The notes under the pieces: model-generated
Told to the model about the DNA's origin: nothing
The model's input: only the letters and a program-made list of their open reading frames with translations
Database searches by the model: none
In this document: piece after piece, positions 58,481-64,000 of the stretch
Numbering within the stretch: position 1 is the stretch's first letter
How the letters are laid out: every line of letters starts with the position of its first letter
Program-made: the position numbers and the translations under genes
Assembly: GCA_004835665.1 (NCBI GenBank)
Contig: RBKR01000015.1
Span: 1,054,001-1,118,000, forward strand
Direction of reading: 5' to 3'
Source: Phoma sp. XZ068
Lineage: Eukaryota; Ascomycota; Dothideomycetes; Pleosporales; Didymellaceae
Length of the DNA stretch: 64,000 bases

Positions 58481-60244
58481 CTACCTAATCTTGTACAAAC
58501 ACGGCTTCAACACATTCTTATCCTTCTCGGCACTCTTCTCGTCGTCTTCCTCCTTGACCGCGTTGAACTTCTTCCCCTTCATGCCCATCTTCAACGCACT
58601 ACTCGTCTTGAAACTGCCCTTGGCGCCGGCACTCGTCCCCTCGGAGCCAGCGTTCTTGCCCTTTGTCGGCTGCGTGCCCTTGACAAACTGCAGCTTCACA
58701 AACATCTTATTGCTCAAATCAATCGCATCACCTGGCTTCTCAGGCAGCGCATCCAGCACGAACCCCCTCGTCTTCAGTACCTCGACAAACGCGCTGACAT
58801 CGGTTCCCTCTGGCCCCGACGCGCCGTCCACAGTCTGGGCGAGCTCCGCCTCATCAGCACTGTCCTCGATGCCCTCGACGTCATCCTTTTTCTTCTCCTT
58901 GGGGCCCTTTTTCTTCGGCGGCGGTTTCGCGCCCTTGTTCAGTGAGCCGATGGAGTTGATGGGGATGGACTTCTTCTTGTCGACGCGGCCGAAGCGGCTC
59001 TTGATTTCGGCGACCCATAGCTCGCCCTTCCAGCGCAGGATGCGGTAGGCTTCGTCGATGAAGTCGAGCCAGTTTGTGCCCATGAGGGCGAGGCAGAAGA
59101 TGGCGACGTCGGTGCTGTTTTCTTTGAGCGGGAGGGAGGAGATGTCGGCGATGGTGACGAGGGATTTGGAGGGGCCCGAGGGCTGGGAGAGATCGAAGGA
59201 TTGGATGGAGATGTTGAGGGAGGAGAGGTGGGGTTGGAGGCGGTAGGAGAGCGAGGCTACGCCGCAGCCTAGGTCGGCGATGAGGCATTTGGCGCCGTGG
59301 GTGCGCGGGAGGGGCTTGTTGTTTCCGCGGGGAATGATGGGGCGGTTGGCTTCGTCGTCGTCCTGAGCTGCTGCGGCAACGGCGGGGCCCTTCTTCTTCT
59401 TGTCGCGCATCTGGGCGCGCCAGGGGTCTTTTGCGATCTTGATGGACCCGCGTGCGAGGATGGAGGCTACGTAGTCGTCGACGGGGTTCTGCGGCCACAC
59501 GTCGACTTGCTGCGCAAAGCCGCGGTGGTAGTCTTCGAACATGGAGGGGTCTTCGGTGAAGAGGGAAAGCGAGTCGGCGGACGGCTTGGTGTAGAGCGAT
59601 TCGTTCAGGTGGCGGAAGCGGGCGCTGGCAAGCTTGCTGCGCATCGACTTCTGGAGCGGCGTGAGGCCGGCGGGCTCGGGGATCAGGGCGACGGCGTCCA
59701 TGAGGGCAGGCGTCTCGACGGGTGCGGAGGCTGTGGGCTCATCCTGGCCGGCCTTCTCTGCCTTCTGTGCCTTGTGCTCCTTCTTCTGCTTCTTCTTCGA
59801 CCGCTTGGAGTCTGGGTCGGCGGCCTTGGGCCCGGCTGCCGGCGCCGCGTCTCCGTCTGCCGTGCCAGCCTCTGCGGCCTTTGCAGCCGCAGCCTCCTTC
59901 ATGGCCGCATTCTTCCTGGGCCCGCGCTTCCTCTTCTTGCTCTTCTTCTCGTCCTCGGCCGCCGCCTCCAGCCCGTCTCGCTCGGCGATCGCCAAGGCTC
60001 GTGCGGGCAGCTCCGAGTCGTTTGATACCTCGGCCTTTTTCGCCTCAGCCGTGGGCGCCTCCGTCTTCTGTGCTTCGGCCTTCTCCCATAGCTTTCCTAG
60101 GTCTTCGGTGTTGACCTGCTGCTCTTCCTGCGCCCGCTTCCGTTTCTGCGCTTTCTTGCCGAGTTTGTTGGGATCCTGTGCTTTCGGCTGCTCGACCTGA
60201 GCCGCAATGGGCGCCGAGACGTTCCAGCCGGGTACGCTGAACAT
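58481..60244 (-). CDS. RRP8: Ribosomal RNA-processing protein 8, rRNA adenine methyltransferase
   Basis: Single exon, 587 residues, from the ATG of MFSVPGWNVSAPIAAQ at 60,244. The open frame extends 15 codons upstream, but this Met fits fungal homologues best. The first about 190 residues are Lys/Ala/Glu-rich with nuclear-localisation-like clusters. The Rrp8 signature KLASARFRHLNESLYT (about 204-219) precedes the methyltransferase fold, with SAM motif I CLIADLGCGVASLSYRL (about 320-336), then VAIFCLALMGTNW, IDEAYRILRWKGELWVAEI and KSRF. Rrp8 installs m1A in 25S rRNA in the nucleolus. A Lys-rich insertion near residues 455-510 separates the last strand, EVLKTRGFVLDAL. Long plus-strand frames over it are shadows of its low-complexity part. 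Confidence 0.92.
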   Translation of the reverse strand: MFSVPGWNVSAPIAAQVEQPKAQDPNKLGKKAQKRKRAQEEQQVNTEDLGKLWEKAEAQKTEAPTAEAKKAEVSNDSELPARALAIAERDGLEAAAEDEKKSKKRKRGPRKNAAMKEAAAAKAAEAGTADGDAAPAAGPKAADPDSKRSKKKQKKEHKAQKAEKAGQDEPTASAPVETPALMDAVALIPEPAGLTPLQKSMRSKLASARFRHLNESLYTKPSADSLSLFTEDPSMFEDYHRGFAQQVDVWPQNPVDDYVASILARGSIKIAKDPWRAQMRDKKKKGPAVAAAAQDDDEANRPIIPRGNNKPLPRTHGAKCLIADLGCGVASLSYRLQPHLSSLNISIQSFDLSQPSGPSKSLVTIADISSLPLKENSTDVAIFCLALMGTNWLDFIDEAYRILRWKGELWVAEIKSRFGRVDKKKSIPINSIGSLNKGAKPPPKKKGPKEKKKDDVEGIEDSADEAELAQTVDGASGPEGTDVSAFVEVLKTRGFVLDALPEKPGDAIDLSNKMFVKLQFVKGTQPTKGKNAGSEGTSAGAKGSFKTSSALKMGMKGKKFNAVKEEDDEKSAEKDKNVLKPCLYKIR

Positions 60245-60587
60245 GATTGCGACGTGTGTGGGGAGTTGTGCTTGCGTTCTGCACAGCAAGCGCTGCTGGG
60301 AAACGTCGATTTTTTGGGCAGGGATCTTTTGCCGACAACGCGGAGTGGGGCTCTAGCGCGGAGCTCTTGGGCCCACTCTCAAAGCACTTGGGGCCACTCT
60401 CAAAGCACCTTAGTCGACTTGTCACTACAACTCTTGTCAGCAACACCATCGAACGCATCACCGCCTAAGGGTTCATGACTTGGAGCACAGTCCGTCATGG
60501 ATGCATTCTTCTCTTCAGAAACAAGCCATCCAGCCTGATTGCTAGCCATTTGCGTGTTTAGTGTCCCATGTTATCCAGTCTGTCGTC

Positions 60588-62345
60588 TCAGCACATTTCG
60601 TGTTCTAACAAACATCGCTCATAGCCATCCAATTCATTGTCTGGAGGGCCCGACCTCTTTGGCACACTCGGTCCCGCCCGCAACTTTCTCACGTTGCGCT
60701 TGCGGTCCCACTCACTCTGATCCCTTTCACACTGCAAGCGCCAATCAAGTCCCCATCTGGTCTCACAACCCTTCTCGGTCATGACACCAAAATCAATATA
60801 TGCTTGACGTGGCACAGGCCATCCTGTCTCGAGCTGGCGGCGTATGTACCCGCACAACGTCTTTGGCTCTGGCCTGGGCTTTGGTTCTGGGATATAATGC
60901 TGCCCACGCCGAGGGATATATGTCGGGTCCCGCGCCCATTCGGGCACGGTACTAGCATCCATCTGTTCTGGTGTCAAAGTCTCAACACACGGTAATGGTT
61001 TGTGTTTTGGGAACTGCTCTCGTCTCCACCGATGAGCAGTACAAGGGCATATACTAGGATCCGATAGCCTTTGCCTTTTCGTCGATTCTTCTCGAATACC
61101 ATCCTGCGACACTAATGCAAAGACTGTCAGCCTGCAAAGTGACTCTACGAGTCTCGTCAGGTATGTTTTCAATAGCGCTAATACGTAAAGTATCCAATCT
61201 GCGTATCGGCCAGATGCCGACTCGTTATCCTCAGGACATACCACAGGTGCAGTTGATAACACTAGGGCATCGTTGTCTCCTACTTCATCAACACATTGGG
61301 TACTCTCCAGCTGCTCCAGTATGGACAGTTCGGGCTTTAACCGGCCGCTTGTTCTAGCCCTGCTATCTGACGCAGACGCCACCGCAGGACTCGCTTGTTG
61401 TGGCTTTAGGAGCCTCAGTTTTGATTCAAACGTTTTCAGGTCTTTGGCAACAACTTTTCTCTTTGCAAGGCGCCAGCAGATCTCCGTAGGGTTCTCAATC
61501 GGCAGAGTTGAAGGTTTGAAGCTTGCCCTGATGGCTCGTGGTAGGCTATAAGCAAGCTGTAGTCTCTTGAAGTTGTTTTCTAGCCTGAAAATAATGTCAG
61601 ATATGTTACGAGGCCGCCAGGCGTTCAGAGAAAACTGTGGAAGTGGGTAATTAACGTAGATGGTTGATAAATCCTCGAGCTTCTCACGCCGCAATCGATC
61701 CAAAGGGGAGACACTTATCAGCGGCTGCCAGGTCCGTGTATCGCGCATCCTATACCTTCCAAATATATATGGTGTCGCAGCCTTCAGGCCGGGGGGCGGG
61801 TTCCCGTGCTCGTCCGACATGTACAAGTTGTCCCACGCAAGGATTCTACGTAGGGTAGAGATAGGACTCTTCCATGAGCGGACAACCTCCACGTATGCAG
61901 TCAAGTTACCTTTCCTATGACTGTATAATCGTTCATGTTCGAAATCTAGGATGAGACTCCACTTACACGGAACTCTCCCGCTGCTGTCTTGCTTCCAATC
62001 CCACGTCCCAACCGCATATTGGTGCAAAAGATCGATCTCACCCTCGCTTCGAGATACCAACATCACCGACTCGCCCTCTGAGCGGCAGTCTTTCGCGAGT
62101 TGCAGTGCAGCGGTATTAGCGGTATCTGGGCCTTCGTAGTCCTTCTTTATCAAGACACTCCTTCTGGATGGCTTGCGCGATTGATCGATATGGAACATCG
62201 TTAGCTTCAGACGGTAAGTAGGGAGCATATGCCACTTGTGAAGCGCAAGAGTTTTCCCTTCTGGATCCACTTTCCATACTTGAGTGGCTTCTATTTCTTC
62301 CAACTCTCTGGAATCGGGGATCGATAATTCTGCAATTTTTGACAT
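60588..62345 (-). CDS. Hypothetical protein, 585 residues
   Basis: A long uninterrupted frame on the minus strand starting at the ATG of MSKIAELSIPDSRE (62,345). Codons further upstream lack an ATG. The product is basic, Arg/Leu/Trp-rich, without signal peptide. One hydrophobic stretch (WILYVLALLKTYLTRLVESL, about 384-403) could be a membrane segment or a buried helix. The C-terminal 120 residues have repeated PRPEPK, W and ERDQSEWDRKR-type charged runs. No catalytic motif or named domain is recognised. Length and lack of stops make it a real gene. It lies head-to-tail upstream of RRP8 (343 bp) and divergent from the third HET gene. Confidence 0.65.
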   Translation of the reverse strand: MSKIAELSIPDSRELEEIEATQVWKVDPEGKTLALHKWHMLPTYRLKLTMFHIDQSRKPSRRSVLIKKDYEGPDTANTAALQLAKDCRSEGESVMLVSRSEGEIDLLHQYAVGTWDWKQDSSGRVPCKWSLILDFEHERLYSHRKGNLTAYVEVVRSWKSPISTLRRILAWDNLYMSDEHGNPPPGLKAATPYIFGRYRMRDTRTWQPLISVSPLDRLRREKLEDLSTIYVNYPLPQFSLNAWRPRNISDIIFRLENNFKRLQLAYSLPRAIRASFKPSTLPIENPTEICWRLAKRKVVAKDLKTFESKLRLLKPQQASPAVASASDSRARTSGRLKPELSILEQLESTQCVDEVGDNDALVLSTAPVVCPEDNESASGRYADWILYVLALLKTYLTRLVESLCRLTVFALVSQDGIREESTKRQRLSDPSICPCTAHRWRREQFPKHKPLPCVETLTPEQMDASTVPEWARDPTYIPRRGQHYIPEPKPRPEPKTLCGYIRRQLETGWPVPRQAYIDFGVMTEKGCETRWGLDWRLQCERDQSEWDRKRNVRKLRAGPSVPKRSGPPDNELDGYERCLLEHEMC

Positions 62346-63176
62346 GACAACGTGGGGGAATCGTTGCACAGTAATGAAAGTAGCATGCGGTACTGAGGCG
62401 AAGGCGGCATTTATATTCCGTCAATATCGAAGTACTAGAGTGGACAGAACCTGAATGCGTGTGATTCCGCCTTTCAATCATAACAGTCAAGTCTTCGCTA
62501 GTCACCTCACTGTCGAGGCGCAACATCCTTCCATTTCTATGACGACACTCCTTGCGAGCGTGCCACAACCTACATCACTGACGCGCCTTCCATAACCGTC
62601 ATCCAAGCTCCCACCCCAATCGAAAGAAATCAGGGAGCTGTCCAGACTTCAGACTTTGGCGAGAACTCGAAACTGATATGGTTTTTCTCGGTATGTTGCT
62701 TACACTAGACTTTCTTGCGTCAGAAAGAGGCGCCATTCACGGTTCCTCTGCATAGCTGGAACATAAAGCAACCTATCACTAGACTAGTGAAGCGCATCGC
62801 AGTGTGATTAGAACCATGGAACGCAAATTGCCAGTCAAGCCCAGTCAACTCGCCACCAGGTGAGAAACGTCAAGTGACTGTTATTGTAAACATGCAAAAT
62901 ATATAAATTCCACAAAATCAAGGTGACAGCGATCAGGCATCCACATGATTTGAAAAGGTCCGATAAGACATATATCCTTGGAAAGGAGGACTAGCTGCAC
63001 TAATGCACTTGGTCACACCGTGGCTGAGTGTGGTGGCTGAGTGTGATCTGCCGACCATCGTTAAGGCAAACACATCTCTCGCAGCCGTGTCGTCGAGTTC
63101 AAATCTACAACCGCGTACGTAGAAAGCGACACCAAAACATTCCGACTATCATGTTGGTCACAAACCAGCAGGCCAC
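62346..63176. other. Divergent intergenic region before HET gene 3
   Basis: 831 bp with the promoters of the hypothetical gene and HET gene 3. A 13-base direct repeat (GTGGCTGAGTGTG) occurs twice at 63,020-63,046. No gene or RNA recognised. Confidence 0.45.
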
Positions 63177-64000
63177 ATGTATTCATGGGAGATTTACAAA
63201 TCCGTTCCGCTCGATATCAACGCTAGCAATCATATACGCGTCCTCGAGATCCTCGACAATGGGCCACCTGATGGCTATATCCCGATCGCGTGTGCGCTAC
63301 GCGTAGTCAATATGCATGAGGTTGAATATACCGCATTGTCATACCGGTGGGGGAGCGCCGATGCCGAAGAAGGAATACTACTGAATGGCTACCCTTTCAG
63401 CATACGGAAGAATCTTTGGGATTTTCTAGATGAAGCGCAACTATCCCATCATAGCGGGTACCTCTGGATTGACGCGATATGTATCGACCAGAAGGACATT
63501 CAAGAGCGCAACCATCAGGTTGCCATGATGGGAGAGATTTACTCAAATGCGAGCAAAGTCATGGTCTGGCTCGCAAAGGAAATTGCAATGGATGCGACAC
63601 CAACGATTTCGACAAGCTGGCTTTCCGAGAAAGGGAGATACCCCGGCCTATCCAAGAAGCCTGTTTTGCTCGTTTTGCAAGACATGGACGATCAGCTTTG
63701 TCGAGCCATGCCAGCTCTGGTCGACGGAAAGAGTACTCATTTACAACACCTACCGAGCTTGAATTACATGGACGGCGTTTTAGATGGTCTTGGGTATCTT
63801 TTCGCTGTGCAATATTGGGAGCGCATCTGGATTGCACAGGAATACATACTGGCTAGGAAGATTGAGCTCAGAGTCGGCCCGGATGTGCTTTGTGGCGATA
63901 CTCTTTCCCGCCTTTGCAAAGTGATGGTTGGGTATCAACAAGGGTCGGTCCACGACCCCGGGCTTTCTCCAGCCTCCTGTCTAAGTGCCGACCTTGTCCG
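63177..64000 (+). CDS. HET-domain protein 3 (partial, runs off the right edge)
   Basis: From the ATG at 63,177 an unbroken frame runs to the window end (274 codons, no stop). It starts MYSWEIYKSVPLDINASN. HET blocks are YTALSYRWGS (51-60), YLWIDAICIDQKDIQERNHQ then MMGEIYSNASKVMVWLA (95-133), and YWERIWIAQEYILA (about 210-223). The usual Val/Cys before WG in block 1 is Arg here. It is on the opposite strand to HET genes 1 and 2 and about 9 kb from them, so it is likely a separate member of a HET-rich neighbourhood. The C-terminus and any partner domain are outside the window. Confidence 0.9.
   Translation, partial: MYSWEIYKSVPLDINASNHIRVLEILDNGPPDGYIPIACALRVVNMHEVEYTALSYRWGSADAEEGILLNGYPFSIRKNLWDFLDEAQLSHHSGYLWIDAICIDQKDIQERNHQVAMMGEIYSNASKVMVWLAKEIAMDATPTISTSWLSEKGRYPGLSKKPVLLVLQDMDDQLCRAMPALVDGKSTHLQHLPSLNYMDGVLDGLGYLFAVQYWERIWIAQEYILARKIELRVGPDVLCGDTLSRLCKVMVGYQQGSVHDPGLSPASCLSADLV

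Noticed and set aside
59297..60200. 242- and 188-codon plus-strand frames
   Set aside because: Shadows of the Lys/Ala/Glu-rich RRP8 N-terminus.

Overview
The window comes from a filamentous ascomycete with a two-compartment genome. A Pleosporales-type dothideomycete is my best guess. The evidence is short (about 45-75 bp) GT..AG introns, a filamentous-fungal chitin synthase, three HET-domain genes, and a 35.8 kb block with the hallmarks of repeat-induced point mutation (RIP).

Bases 1 to about 35,845 are extremely AT-rich, dominated by TpA and poor in CpA/TpG. I found no intact protein gene there, only nested LTR retrotransposons riddled with TAG/TAA codons. An older plus-strand Gypsy element (11,718-11,942, then 18,918 to about 22,557) abuts a minus-strand Gypsy (5' LTR 11,234-11,717, gag 11,233-9,319, pol 2,427-1). 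That minus-strand element was split by a complete plus-strand Gypsy (2,433-9,313) with two 530 bp LTRs and a TATAG target duplication. The older Gypsy was split by a minus-strand Copia (11,943-18,917) with two 622 bp LTRs and an AGATT duplication. Next come another Gypsy relative (about 22,558-26,682) carrying a fold-back insertion, a rearranged Copia LTR piece (26,683-27,497), a Gypsy with mismatched LTRs (27,498-34,340) and an inverted LTR pair (34,472-35,533). The 3' part of the Gypsy elements carries a second, antisense reading frame (cysteine-rich plus coiled coil), the most unusual item in the block.

From about 35,845 the composition shifts abruptly to ordinary gene-bearing DNA. After 1.5 kb with only gene fragments come: a small Cys-containing hypothetical gene (-), an MTP18/MTFP1-like mitochondrial fission protein (-) divergent from F1Fo-ATP synthase subunit k (ATP19, +), a Csm1/Pcs1 monopolin-type protein (-), a phenol 2-monooxygenase-like flavoprotein (+), a division 1 chitin synthase (+), two HET-domain genes (-), a GNAT/AANAT-like acetyltransferase (-), DDI1 (+), RRP8 (-), a 585-residue hypothetical protein (-), and a third HET gene (+) running off the right edge.

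Most of the right half is housekeeping (mitochondria, kinetochore/rDNA, cell wall, rRNA modification, ubiquitin shuttle), interspersed with accessory HET genes and a catabolic monooxygenase. Gene models were built by hand from splice signals and reading frame. No tRNA, rRNA or CRISPR was recognised.
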